Assembly (NCBI RefSeq): GCF_000807275.1
Contig: NZ_CP009056.1
Span: forward strand, 1,179,192 to 1,243,191
DNA: 64,000 nt
Direction of reading: 5' to 3'
Source of the DNA: Frischella perrara
Lineage (GTDB): Bacteria > Pseudomonadota > Gammaproteobacteria > Enterobacterales > Orbaceae
Made by a program: the position numbers and the translations under genes
The notes under the pieces: model-generated
Database searches by the model: none
Seen by the model: only the letters and a program-made list of their open reading frames with translations
What the model was told of the DNA's origin: nothing
Part shown: piece after piece, positions 8,441 to 18,100 of the stretch
Layout of the letters: the number at the start of each line of letters is the position of its first letter
How positions within the stretch are numbered: position 1 is the stretch's first letter

Positions 8441-9664
8441 ATGACAGATAAACGAAAATTATTACCCACCAAAGATATTATACAAAGCTATTTTAAAGCC
8501 ATTGCACAAGGAGATATCGATAAAGCACTTTCATTACTTACGGAAGATGTGGTCTGGCATGTAGATGGCGATGCTAATATTTTTAGTATTGGTCTTGCCT
8601 CAGGTAAGCAACAAATTGCCAACTGGATGAGAGCTTTTCCAAAGCAATTAAATCCTATTGCAGTCAATATTAACAATACATTAATTGACGGAAATGAAGC
8701 GATTGTATTGGGTGATTTTCGTTATTCAGTAAATAAAACTGGCCATTTTATTAGCAGCGATATGGCTATCCATTTTACTTTACGTGACGGAAAAATTGCT
8801 AGATACCATATTTTCGAAGATTCATTACTATTATCACGGAGTTTTAACTTTACTAACGATTTTACTAAAAAAGAAATTAAACTTAACGGCACACGATATG
8901 CTTATTCTGACCGAGGAAACGGCCCTACATTAATCTTCATGCATGGATTATTTGCCGATAGAGCTATTTTCGAGTCTCTGGTTACACAACTAGAAAAGAA
9001 TTATCGTTGTATCACGTTTGATTTACCCGGACACGGTCACAGTGATTATCCTAAACAAGGTTGGACGTTGGAGGACTTGGCTCAAGATATTGCTTTATTT
9101 ATTAGTGAATTAAAACTATCTCCCGTTACATTGATAGGGCAAAGTCAGGGAGGGATGATTGCGATTTTACTTGCTGCTTTACATTCATCACTCGTCGCTA
9201 ATCTGATAGTAATAGGCACCTCTGCACGCAAAGAATATAGCGAAAGGTTGCCAAGATGGCAAGAAACCAAACATATTATTGCTAAAGGTTCATTTGACGA
9301 GAAAGAGCAACTTTTTATACGAATACAATCACTTGCCAACTCATCTGAATGGATAAATAGTAATACAGAGCAGGCTGCTAATGAAAGACGGCTAATGCAC
9401 ACTTATAATGAAGTCGGTCTGTGTTTAGCTATTGATGCAGCAACAATTAAACGACAAGATATCCGATCTTATTTACCAGAAATTCGAGTACCAACCCTTG
9501 TTATTTGTGGTGATAAAGATCAAGCTACCCCTATTGAAGTCAATAAAGAAATCAGTGATAACGTAGCTAATGGTAGACTTATTGTATTGGAAGGCGTCGC
9601 TCATCATCCGCCAACAGAAGCACCTGATGAAGTTTTAAAGCACATAAAATTGTTCCTACAATAA
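8441..9664 (+). CDS. SnoaL-like domain fused to an alpha/beta-hydrolase
   Basis: I chose ATG 8441 (MTDKRK) because GGAG at 8428-8431 sits nine bases upstream. An in-frame ATG at 8426 has no such site. Residues about 10-130 form a SnoaL/NTF2-like domain (IIQSYFKAIAQGDIDKALSL, VVWHVDGD). Residues about 140-407 are an alpha/beta-hydrolase: oxyanion HG in MHGLFADR, nucleophile elbow GQSQGG, acid in GDKDQATP, and His in VAHHPP. The full catalytic triad is thus present. The substrate is unknown. A divergent LysR neighbour suggests induction by a small aromatic or lactone-like compound, which is inference. The fusion of the two folds in one chain is less common than separate genes. Confidence 0.83.
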   Translation: MTDKRKLLPTKDIIQSYFKAIAQGDIDKALSLLTEDVVWHVDGDANIFSIGLASGKQQIANWMRAFPKQLNPIAVNINNTLIDGNEAIVLGDFRYSVNKTGHFISSDMAIHFTLRDGKIARYHIFEDSLLLSRSFNFTNDFTKKEIKLNGTRYAYSDRGNGPTLIFMHGLFADRAIFESLVTQLEKNYRCITFDLPGHGHSDYPKQGWTLEDLAQDIALFISELKLSPVTLIGQSQGGMIAILLAALHSSLVANLIVIGTSARKEYSERLPRWQETKHIIAKGSFDEKEQLFIRIQSLANSSEWINSNTEQAANERRLMHTYNEVGLCLAIDAATIKRQDIRSYLPEIRVPTLVICGDKDQATPIEVNKEISDNVANGRLIVLEGVAHHPPTEAPDEVLKHIKLFLQ

Positions 9665-9718
9665 GATAGTCATAACGATTTAATTAATTTATTAATTATA
9701 GCTATCCTATATTTGATA

Positions 9719-9744
9719 TAAAAAATGCCCTTGGCTAAAGGGCA
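9719..9744 (-). terminator. Rho-independent terminator (minus strand)
   Basis: TGCCCTT-GGCTA-AAGGGCA (9726-9744) is preceded on the plus strand by an A run, giving a T tract on the minus strand. It would stop leftward transcripts from the regulator at 10032, 290 bp away, and shields the hydrolase gene. The surrounding 9665-10031 holds no gene I can support. Confidence 0.65.
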
Positions 9745-10031
9745 CGCTAAGAATTAGCATGATTGGGTATTTATTTGGATAAATAATTAACATTTAGAAC
9801 AATAACGGTATAGACTCCTGAATATTTTTTACATGATAAAACTGTTTTGTATTTAAAAATGCACACAATCTAAAAGTTTTTGAGATAATTTAAGTGGTTG
9901 TATTATTCACTATAGGAAAGCGACGCATTTGATGAAATATATTCAACGGATTATTGGTTAGATTCAGTGCTATATTTTTTGACCAAATATAAAACGAGCT
10001 TATCATCAAACAGTTTTAAACCTCCTATTTA

Positions 10032-10709
10032 TCAATTAATAATAGATTTAAGTTTTTTTCTACCTTTTGACGTAATTGTTAATTCGCGATTATTATTATT
10101 TTGTACGAACCATTCTTGTTGTAGCATTGATTGCAGCAATAAAGTCCCTAATGGTCCGCCAATATGATCTCTATGTTCAGAAAAATCTATACAGCGCTTT
10201 CCAATAGAAGCCGTATTTAACATATTAACTAATAACTTATGTTCATTAAAAAAATTTTTACCATTCTCAGTAACCACAAAAAAATTATTTTGTATAACAA
10301 TAAATTTATTATCAATAAATGACTGGGTAAGTGCAACAGACCATGAACCCGCTAAATGTTTATAGCATGTTCTTGCTTCTTTAAACTTCTCTTTAGTATT
10401 AGCATTGGTTAAAAATAAATCCTCTTTAGGTGGGATAACTTTAAAAGTTGATTCAATAAACATCGCTGTATCTTGATTTTTTATTTCATAGTAGCGATGT
10501 TTACCACATGCCCTGTGGTGGATAAGTTCAACATCTTCTAATTTTTTTAAATGAAAACGAGTAGCTTGTGGTGACAAATTTAATCGATTTGCTAGCCATG
10601 AGGCTGAAAGAGCTCTGCCATTCATCAATTCCGTAATAATTAACACTCTATTGAAGTCAGACATTGCATCCGAAAATCGTATTAGATCCTCACAATATAA
10701 TTTATTCAC
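10032..10709 (-). CDS. ArsR-like winged-helix transcriptional regulator
   Basis: 225 residues starting at a GTG (reads MNKLYC) with GGGAG ten bases upstream. Residues about 10-90 form an ArsR-type winged helix (ITELMNGRALSASWLANRLN, LSPQATRFHLKKLEDVELI, HRYYEI wing). The remaining 130 residues or so are longer than in classic ArsR metal sensors and probably form a ligand or dimer domain of unknown type. No CxC metal motif is visible in the recognition helix. It is divergent from the ThiF-formyltransferase-MFS operon, whose regulator it very likely is. Confidence 0.8.
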   Translation of the reverse strand: MNKLYCEDLIRFSDAMSDFNRVLIITELMNGRALSASWLANRLNLSPQATRFHLKKLEDVELIHHRACGKHRYYEIKNQDTAMFIESTFKVIPPKEDLFLTNANTKEKFKEARTCYKHLAGSWSVALTQSFIDNKFIVIQNNFFVVTENGKNFFNEHKLLVNMLNTASIGKRCIDFSEHRDHIGGPLGTLLLQSMLQQEWFVQNNNNRELTITSKGRKKLKSIIN

Positions 10710-10805
10710 TCTTAATATTCTCCCTGAAAGATCAATGATGTTGTTAATTATTATTCAATTCAAAATAACTTAAACAGAGCATATTAATACATACTTTAGA
10801 TAAAT

Positions 10806-10827
10806 TGTTTAAATTTATTTTTAAACA
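10806..10827. promoter_or_regulatory. Inverted repeat, candidate operator of the divergent promoter
   Basis: TGTTTAA-8 bp-TTAAACA lies between the ArsR-like gene and the ThiF operon, 65 bp before the ThiF start. Position and symmetry fit a winged-helix repressor site. Binding is inferred. Confidence 0.4.
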
Positions 10828-10891
10828 TAACCCTTAAAAAGTAAATAAACTGATCCGATATTTTCACCAACAAAAAATAAGAGAGAAAGAC

Positions 10892-11809
10892 ATGAAAAAA
10901 TATGAAAAAAATAGAATTTTTTATCGTACTTTTGATATTGACCAAGAGTTTTATTGGGAAAGAGTCAATCGTAGTTTAGGTTGGTTAGGTAATACAGAAG
11001 AAGAGCAAAAACAAACCCAGCAAAAACTTAGTAATATTACAGTCGGTTTAGCAGGGTGTGGAGGAATTGGCGGTATGGTAGCTAGCCGTTTGGGTCGGTT
11101 AGGTATAAAAAAAATAAAATTGGCAGATCCTGACTCTTTCGATGTATCGAATATCAATAGACAGATAGGTGCTTCTCCTGCGAATTTGAAGAGGAACAAA
11201 GCAGAAGTTGTTGCTGAATTAGTAAATGACGTAACGCCTGATGTTGATATTGATGTTTTCACGGATGGTATTCTTCCTCAAAATGCCGAAGAATTTGTTG
11301 AAGGATGCGACTATATTCTAGATCAAATGGATTTTTATGAAGTAAAAAATAGATATGCTTTACATCGTGCTTTTAGAAAATCACCTAAATTTAAATTTGC
11401 TCTAAAAGTCCCGACAGTTGCCCATGGGACTTATATATTTAAATATACTAAAGAATCAATGCATATAGAAGACGTTTACGGTATTGATGAAAATACCACA
11501 TTAACGCCAGAGGCTATTTTAAGGCTGATGGAGAGAATTATGCCTCAAATTCCAGATTACCCATCAAGAGAGATGTTGAAACATTGGTTTATTGATTTAA
11601 AACGCATGCCTATATTTGCCGCTTGCCCCCCATTAGCTGAAGGAGTGCTGCTAGAAAGGCTTACTATAGAAATGGCTGGTTTAGGAGAAAAAATTCCCAA
11701 TTATAAATCATTGCCAGAACAACCAGGATATGCATTTTTTGACACCGCTTCATGGGAAGCCCGTCTTTTTAATGGTAAATGGTGGGATAACGATAACATT
11801 GTTAGATAA
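10892..11809 (+). CDS. ThiF/MccB-family adenylating (E1-like) enzyme
   Basis: 305 residues. A Rossmann ATP-binding loop GCGGIG (55-60), the acidic nucleotide contact D79 and the N-x-N-R-Q motif (N87-N89-R90-Q91) identify the ThiF/MoeB/MccB/E1 fold, which adenylates a C-terminal carboxylate or amide. A 50-residue N-terminal extension (FYRTFDIDQEFYWERVNRSL) resembles the short winged region in MccB-like enzymes more than housekeeping ThiF or MoeB. No CxxC zinc pair is evident. It is first in an operon with a formyltransferase (17 bp gap) and an MFS exporter. In family terms this points to modification of a peptide or carrier in a natural-product pathway. The substrate is not identifiable here. 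Confidence 0.82.
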   Translation: MKKYEKNRIFYRTFDIDQEFYWERVNRSLGWLGNTEEEQKQTQQKLSNITVGLAGCGGIGGMVASRLGRLGIKKIKLADPDSFDVSNINRQIGASPANLKRNKAEVVAELVNDVTPDVDIDVFTDGILPQNAEEFVEGCDYILDQMDFYEVKNRYALHRAFRKSPKFKFALKVPTVAHGTYIFKYTKESMHIEDVYGIDENTTLTPEAILRLMERIMPQIPDYPSREMLKHWFIDLKRMPIFAACPPLAEGVLLERLTIEMAGLGEKIPNYKSLPEQPGYAFFDTASWEARLFNGKWWDNDNIVR

Positions 11810-11826
11810 AAACAAAGGATTGAATT

Positions 11827-12723
11827 ATGAAGGTAATATTATTTACAGAAAAAAACTCTCCCTATGGAATAGAGTTTTTAAAAAGAATTCACGAACATGA
11901 AAAAGTATCATCTGTAATGTTAGTGACCCGAGAAAGTTTAATGCCATTTAATTATTACCAATATGATAATCAACTTTATGATATAAAAGAAATAGTTAAA
12001 GAACTCAATGTTAAACATATTGAGCAGGATGATTTAAAAAATCAGGACTTTCTAAAGGTTATTAAACAATTTGATCCTGATTTAATTGTGATTGGCAATT
12101 TTCAGAAAAAGTTAAATTCTGAGCTATGCAATTTAGCAAAGAAAGGGGCGCTAAATTTTCATCCAAGTCCTTTACCACGTTATGCAGGATTGGCTCCCTT
12201 TTTCTGGATGGCTATGAATAGTGAACGATTAGGTGGTGTCTCCTGTTGCAGAGTTGCAGATATTATTGATGGCGGTGATATCATCGATCAATATGCAATA
12301 GCGCTAAATGGTAATGAAAATTCTTATCAAATTAGAGAATGCCATTTTCAAAAAGCTTATCAATTATTAGATAAAATTCTTTATGATGCTTTTGACGATT
12401 GTTTGGTTCCTACAACACAAACATCTGAAAATAGAACCTATTATAGTGCTCCTACTGAAGATCTTTTGCAGATTAACTGGTCTGATACTACACAGCATAT
12501 ATTGCAAATAATCCGAGCTGCATCTCCTTTACCTGGTGCTATGGTCACATTAGGAAACAATAAAACTATCCGGATTACTGATGCCGATGAGTTTTTCTTA
12601 ATACAAGAAATCGCTTCACCCGGAACAATTAAATACCATAATGAATATCCAATTATTGCAACTTCTGACGGTTGGTTACGGGTAAAATCACTTTCTTCTG
12701 TAGGAAGTCAGCTAATAGTTTAA
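11827..12723 (+). CDS. Formyltransferase of the Fmt/GART fold
   Basis: 298 residues. The hydrolase-like formyl-transfer domain shows the conserved N110-x-H112 (NFHPSPLPRYAG) and the catalytic Asp in IDGGDI (D151), the standard N-H-D set that uses 10-formyl-tetrahydrofolate. The C-terminal third (about 205-298) matches the Fmt C-terminal subdomain (INWSDTTQHILQIIRAASPLPGA). Being embedded in a ThiF-MFS operon under a local regulator argues against it being the housekeeping initiator-tRNA enzyme. It more likely formylates an amino group of the cluster's product. That role is inferred. Confidence 0.83.
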   Translation: MKVILFTEKNSPYGIEFLKRIHEHEKVSSVMLVTRESLMPFNYYQYDNQLYDIKEIVKELNVKHIEQDDLKNQDFLKVIKQFDPDLIVIGNFQKKLNSELCNLAKKGALNFHPSPLPRYAGLAPFFWMAMNSERLGGVSCCRVADIIDGGDIIDQYAIALNGNENSYQIRECHFQKAYQLLDKILYDAFDDCLVPTTQTSENRTYYSAPTEDLLQINWSDTTQHILQIIRAASPLPGAMVTLGNNKTIRITDADEFFLIQEIASPGTIKYHNEYPIIATSDGWLRVKSLSSVGSQLIV

Positions 12724-12746
12724 TTATATTGAGATGAGGCCTATAA

Positions 12747-14111
12747 ATGACAAAAGTAGCAGATAGTTCTAAACCTATATTTTCTATTTATATTATATGT
12801 TGCTTAGGATTGTTTTTATCAACCCTAGATACCGGTATTATTAACTTAGCACTCAATGCATTTTCTATCAATTTTGACGTTTCTTTGGAATATATCGGAT
12901 TATCTGTTACTTTATATTTATTATTTTTAATTATTTTTCTCATTCCTAGCGGTTGGCTTGGTGACTTTTGGGGGCAAAAAAAGGCCTTAATACTGGGTTT
13001 CTTGCTTCTTGGGATAACCTCATTAATTGCTGGGCTTTCTGAATCTGCAAATCAGCTTATTTTATCAAGGTGTGGTCAAGGAATAGGTGCCGCATTATTG
13101 CAAGCAAATTGTTTGGGATTGGCTGGTTTACAATCAAGTGAACAGAAAATAAGATTAAATTCTTTCATAATGTTGGCGATAAGTTTAGGACCAATTTTAG
13201 GACCTTCTTTTGGCGGTATTATTTTAAAATTATGGGGGTGGCAATTCTTGTTTCTAATTAATGTTCCCTTGTGTATTGTGGGTTGTTTTTTTTGTTTAAA
13301 AATAAATAATGCAGTAAAAAGACTAATGAGAAAGACTTTCGATTTAAACGGAATGATACTATTTTTCATAATGTTAGTCGGTTGTGTTTCTCTTATTTAT
13401 TCTAACAATATAAATCTGTCGCTGATTGAAACAAGTTTCATTGGTATTTCTACTTTAATCATATTTATATTTTTTTGGAGGATAGAGTCAAAATGCTCCA
13501 ATCCTTTTTTCCCTGTTAAATTATTATTAACCTCGTCAATTAGATACATTTCAATTAGTAGTTTGATATTTGGATTGACAGCGGGCATTATTTTTTCAGC
13601 ATCACCTATCATATTTATTAGAGAAACTAGTTATACTATTGATTATATAGGATTAATTTGTACTGCTTCACCCATTGGCGTTATTTTAAGTGTGTTTGTA
13701 AAAAAAGTAATGAATTCAAATTATGATAAAATTATACTAATTTATGCTTTACCGCTTATGTTGTTTGCTTTTGCTTTATTTTTCTTGGTTAGTTTTAATA
13801 TTTCAGTCTTTAATTATGTTATAGCTGCTTTGTGCTACGGACTAGGTGGCGGACTGTTTCAAAGTTCATTAATTCAGATAGCAATGGATCAAAAAGAAGA
13901 TAAACAATCAATGATTGGTGGCTTGTTAAGGCTTTTTCAAAATGGAGGAATTATTATTGGAGCAGCATGTTCTTTAGCGTTGTTAGAAATAGATATTTCT
14001 CCTTTAAAGTACATTTCCACCTATCAAAAATTATGGGGTATCACTTTCATCGTACTTACTATCATGTTTGTTTATTCATATGTGTCTTTATTTAGGATGA
14101 AAAATAAATAA
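12747..14111 (+). CDS. MFS drug/metabolite exporter (DHA2-like, about 14 helices)
   Basis: 454 residues, highly hydrophobic. The MFS loop 2-3 signature (GWLGDFWGQKKALILG) and the motif C-like segment LGPILGPSFGGIIL are present, the latter typical of antiporters that export drugs. Length and hydrophobic spacing suggest about 14 membrane helices. It starts 23 bp behind the formyltransferase with a GAGG ribosome site and is last in the operon. It most likely exports the product of the two enzymes and so gives self-immunity (inference). Confidence 0.85.
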   Translation: MTKVADSSKPIFSIYIICCLGLFLSTLDTGIINLALNAFSINFDVSLEYIGLSVTLYLLFLIIFLIPSGWLGDFWGQKKALILGFLLLGITSLIAGLSESANQLILSRCGQGIGAALLQANCLGLAGLQSSEQKIRLNSFIMLAISLGPILGPSFGGIILKLWGWQFLFLINVPLCIVGCFFCLKINNAVKRLMRKTFDLNGMILFFIMLVGCVSLIYSNNINLSLIETSFIGISTLIIFIFFWRIESKCSNPFFPVKLLLTSSIRYISISSLIFGLTAGIIFSASPIIFIRETSYTIDYIGLICTASPIGVILSVFVKKVMNSNYDKIILIYALPLMLFAFALFFLVSFNISVFNYVIAALCYGLGGGLFQSSLIQIAMDQKEDKQSMIGGLLRLFQNGGIIIGAACSLALLEIDISPLKYISTYQKLWGITFIVLTIMFVYSYVSLFRMKNK

Positions 14112-14565
14112 AATCTCATTGGCTAGCAATCCAATGACGACCGCTGATTCCGTATTTACCATATTTTTCATAAAAATCTTCATAAAAAAATAACAGCGCA
14201 ACCATTCAACCGTAAAAACAAAATCCACATAACCAAAAAAAGATCATTTTTACTTTAATTTATCCTTAAAAAAGGATAGTTAATAATCATCAAAGTTACC
14301 AAATTCACACAATAAGATGATTAGATTGTTTGGTGGCAATAAATTACCGTTTATCTAGGTTCTTTATAAGGAATAATGATCGTTGTTAGGTAAAATAATA
14401 AAAAATAGACATAGATCTACAAAATTACTTTAATTTAATCAAAACAGTTTATATTTGCGTTATAAACAGCTAATTGAAAATAAAATTAACATTGATATGA
14501 TAATTGATCGATTAGCCTATATTTTAGGCAATATTCTTCACGTTTAAATTTTAAAAGGAGTTTTT
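14112..14565. other. Gene-poor AT-rich stretch with a coding scar
   Basis: On the minus strand 14116-14205 reads MVALLFFYEDFYEKYGK and ends KYGISGRHWIASQ-stop. This looks like the C-terminus of a lost larger protein that I cannot name. The rest is AT-rich leader sequence for the rhodanese gene. No promoter can be assigned with confidence. Confidence 0.4.
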
Positions 14566-14961
14566 ATGAGTATCGAGCAAATGTGTCATTATCAAGCAAA
14601 ATTATCTTTTGAATTAGATTCAGCAGATTTATACACGTCCATTATAAAGCAAGAAAATATAACCATCATTGATGCTCGATCTCCTCAAGCATATAAAAAG
14701 GAACATATACCAGGAGCCGTAAATTTATGGCATAAAGATATGTCATTTCATACAACCGACCATTTAGATAAACATAAAATTTATATTTGTTATTGTGACG
14801 GTATTGGCTGTAATGCCTCAACTAAAGCGGCGCTTAAACTTTTAACGCTAGGATTTAAAGTAAAAGAATTAATAGGCGGTCTTGATTGGTGGAAACGAGA
14901 TGGTTATGCAACAGAAGGGGACGAATCTCAAAGCGGTCTTGAAGTCGATTGTGGCTGTTAA
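14566..14961 (+). CDS. Single-domain rhodanese (sulfurtransferase-like)
   Basis: 131 residues with a strong AAAAGGAG ribosome site. The rhodanese fold is clear: IIDARSPQAYKKEHIPGAVNL (CH2A/N-terminal signature), then an active-site loop beginning at Cys in YCYCDGIGCNAST, and LIGGLDWWKRDGY near the end. The loop CDGIGCN fits persulfide-carrying rhodaneses. The C-terminus ends VDCGC, two extra cysteines of unknown use. It stands alone between two accessory regions. The sulfur donor and acceptor cannot be told. Confidence 0.87.
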   Translation: MSIEQMCHYQAKLSFELDSADLYTSIIKQENITIIDARSPQAYKKEHIPGAVNLWHKDMSFHTTDHLDKHKIYICYCDGIGCNASTKAALKLLTLGFKVKELIGGLDWWKRDGYATEGDESQSGLEVDCGC

Positions 14962-15158
14962 ATGTAGATTTACACAGTGGATATAATGATAGCAAAATAT
15001 CTAAATTTTATTATTGTTGAATCAACGATTGTGGGTTGCTTCTGTTGCTATTATGGTAAAAAGTGGTGCTTAAGTTACATTAATGGAACTATCTGAATTT
15101 GAGATTAAACTATTCAAAAATATATCATAACCAGTAAGGGTATCATAAGGGACATAAG

Positions 15159-18100
15159 ATGGCTTTAGAAGCAGGTGGCTATGCTGAAAAATTAGGTAAT
15201 GGATATGAAGCTAATTGGGTTGCTCTCCAATTACTTCGTCTACTTGAAGAAAAGATCACATGGATTGTCGTCGAACCTATTGGTGATGATGAAGTTGGTG
15301 TTGATGTAATAATTGGTATCGATCAAGATCATACAGAGCATCATCAATGTAAGGTTGGTGTAGGTTATAATGAGCTTTGGACATTATCTCAACTCAATGA
15401 ATCCAAAATTTTTCGCAATGCGTTATTTCAAATTGAACGAAATATTGAAAAACAGATAGTTACCGAGTTTCATCTTGTATCCCCCTTATCCAGTAAAAAA
15501 ATGAGTGATCTCAGCGATACTGCACTTAATAGCAACATGAACCCTAATGATTTTATGGAATACCAAATTAAGGTTAGCAAAGAACGCGAAAAAAATTTTA
15601 CTGCTATTTGCAATTATTTAGGATTAAATATTGCTGACCCATCAGATATAAAAAGAGCCATTTACTTTCTTCAAAAATTCAAAGTTACCCCCTATATTAT
15701 TAATCGTTATACCCAAAGTGAGCTTGAAGATAAGGCTTCGGCATTATTTTCAGATGAGCCAGTAAAACTATTAAGTTTTCTCAAAAATTATCCAGTAGAG
15801 TTTAAGAAACTAAGGAAAAAAATAACATTATCAGAGTTATTGACCGATTTAAAAACAAGTGGTTTTGAACAAAGAATTGTACCCGATGACCACAGAATAT
15901 CGACTGTACTAGATAAGCTTTCCACAGAGTTTGAAGAGTCAATTAAACCGTTTCTCATTTCCAATACATTAATTCGGCGGAATGAACTAAACGCTATTAT
16001 TAATTCAATTCAAGATAACGCAGTAACCTTAATTAAAGCCGAGGCAGGAACAGGAAAAAGTGCTTTACTTTTGGAGTTGCATAATCATTTAAAAGCCAAC
16101 AATATAATTTCGGTTCCTATTAGATTAGATAGAAGACATCCTCAAGATAATTCAAAAGAATTTGGAAAGTCTTTAGGGTTTCCTTATTCTCCTGTACATA
16201 GTTTAATTAAATTTACATCACAACAAAAAGTTGTGTTTATTCTTGATCAACTCGATGCCATAAGATGGACTGCATCACATTCAAGTAATGCATTAGATAT
16301 TTGCAGAGAAATAGTTCGGCAAATTATTAGGTTAAGAAAAGAAGGGAAAGATATCTGCATTGTTCTCGCATCACGAGAATTTGATTTAAATGAAGATATT
16401 GCCTTATCCAGTTGGCTACAAAGCATTAACGATAATCGTTTAGATATCACATTATCTTCTTTAGGTGAAAACACAATAATCCCTTTAGTTTCACCATATG
16501 AAACTTATTCTTCTTTAGCAAAGGAAAAAAAAGAGATACTTAAAATTCCTTTATGGTTAGGTATCTACTTATCTATTGCACAACGTACGCAAACAGCTCC
16601 TCAATTTAATAATAAATTAGAACTAGTAAGAACGTTCTGGGAAGATAGACTAAAACAAATTACCGATTGTAAGGTAACAGAGCAAGAGGCAGCCATTTTT
16701 ATTGATCATATTGTGACATTGATGATTAATCACTCACAATTATCAATTTCTGAAAGTGCACTACAAATAGGGACCAAAAAACAGCTAGAGGCACTAATTT
16801 CTGTTGGGGTACTCAGTAAACAAAACCAAAGAATCAGCTTTCGGCATCAAGCTTTATTTGATTATCTAGTGGGCACCAAACTTTTTAAAGCAGGAAGTGA
16901 GTCCCCAGAAAGACTCTTATTTGAAATTGGTCCTTATGAAACACAAACCTTAGCCAAAAGAGAGCATCTCAAATATGCGCTAAATATACTATTGGATTCC
17001 GGGCAAGATCTCTTTTGTAACTGCGTTGAGGCAATCTTATTCAATGATAATATTAGATTCCATCTAAAATACTTAGTTTTAAACTCAATTAAAGAAATCA
17101 AAGATATTAAAAAACCAGCAAAATCACTCATTGATAAAATCCTCGAGTCCCCGGCGCTTTGTAAAAAATTCTTAACGATAAGTTGTTACTCAAATAGTGC
17201 TATTATCCATTACTTAACTGAAAATCAGTATATTTCAAAATGGCTACACAGTAGCGATGATAATCTAATTAATATAGCTATTAGATTACTCAGATCCATA
17301 GCGACAAATGATTCAGAATTAATTATCAAAGAGCTATCTGACTTCGTTGGCCAATCAGAACAATGGAATCAAAGGGTATATTCTGCACTACCTTGGACAA
17401 TTGAAGATGATACCGATGATATTTTTGAGCTTCGAAAAAGATTACTCAATTTAGGTTGTACGGCAAATTATATTAATTGGGCGTCACTTAGCAAAACCCA
17501 TCCATTACGAGTACTATCTTTAATTGAATTAATATTAGAGCAGTATAGAAACGTTATCTGCGAATCTCCACACTCATCAAGTAAAAAAAATATTAAACAG
17601 ATAACTAGTCGTTATCGTTGGACTAGTGATGAACTCAAACAAATTAAACAATTAGCCATAGAGATACCCGAAGAAACTATTAAGCTTTTGTTAAAATATA
17701 TAGACCGTGTTTTTAACTCAGAACAAGATAAATACGCTATTCATGAATGGTTTTATCGATATTGGTATAGCAACTATCAAGATGTAAGTAGTATTCAACA
17801 TGGGCTATTCATCCTCATTGAGTTGGCAGGCCAACAGTTAGAAGCCGATCCAGACATATTGTTAAGCATGATTGCACCTTATGTGCAAAAATCAAATGCC
17901 GTGATAACACATTTGGTTGCAACGCTTTTATTAAATTTATCAAATCAACATGCCGATCAGGTTATTAACTGGCTATTGGCTGCTCCTAAAACACGTTTAG
18001 CCTGTGGCAATAAGTATATTGAGCCTGCTTGGATTTTATCAGGAAAACTTATCACTAAATTCTCCCCACATTGTTCAGATGCATTATTTTGGCAACTGGA

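Noticed and set aside
9880-9990. Possible transposase tail on the minus strand (a short frame ending in MRRFPIVNNTTT)
   Set aside because: Too short and interrupted to place in a family, with no terminal inverted repeats in sight.
10736-10774. A 12-codon ORF (M-M-L-L-I-I-I-Q-F-K-I-T) upstream of the ThiF gene, considered as a microcin-C-like precursor peptide
   Set aside because: It sits in the divergent promoter region without a good ribosome site, and its end does not resemble the Asn-terminated MccA peptides. Only conservation in relatives could revive it.
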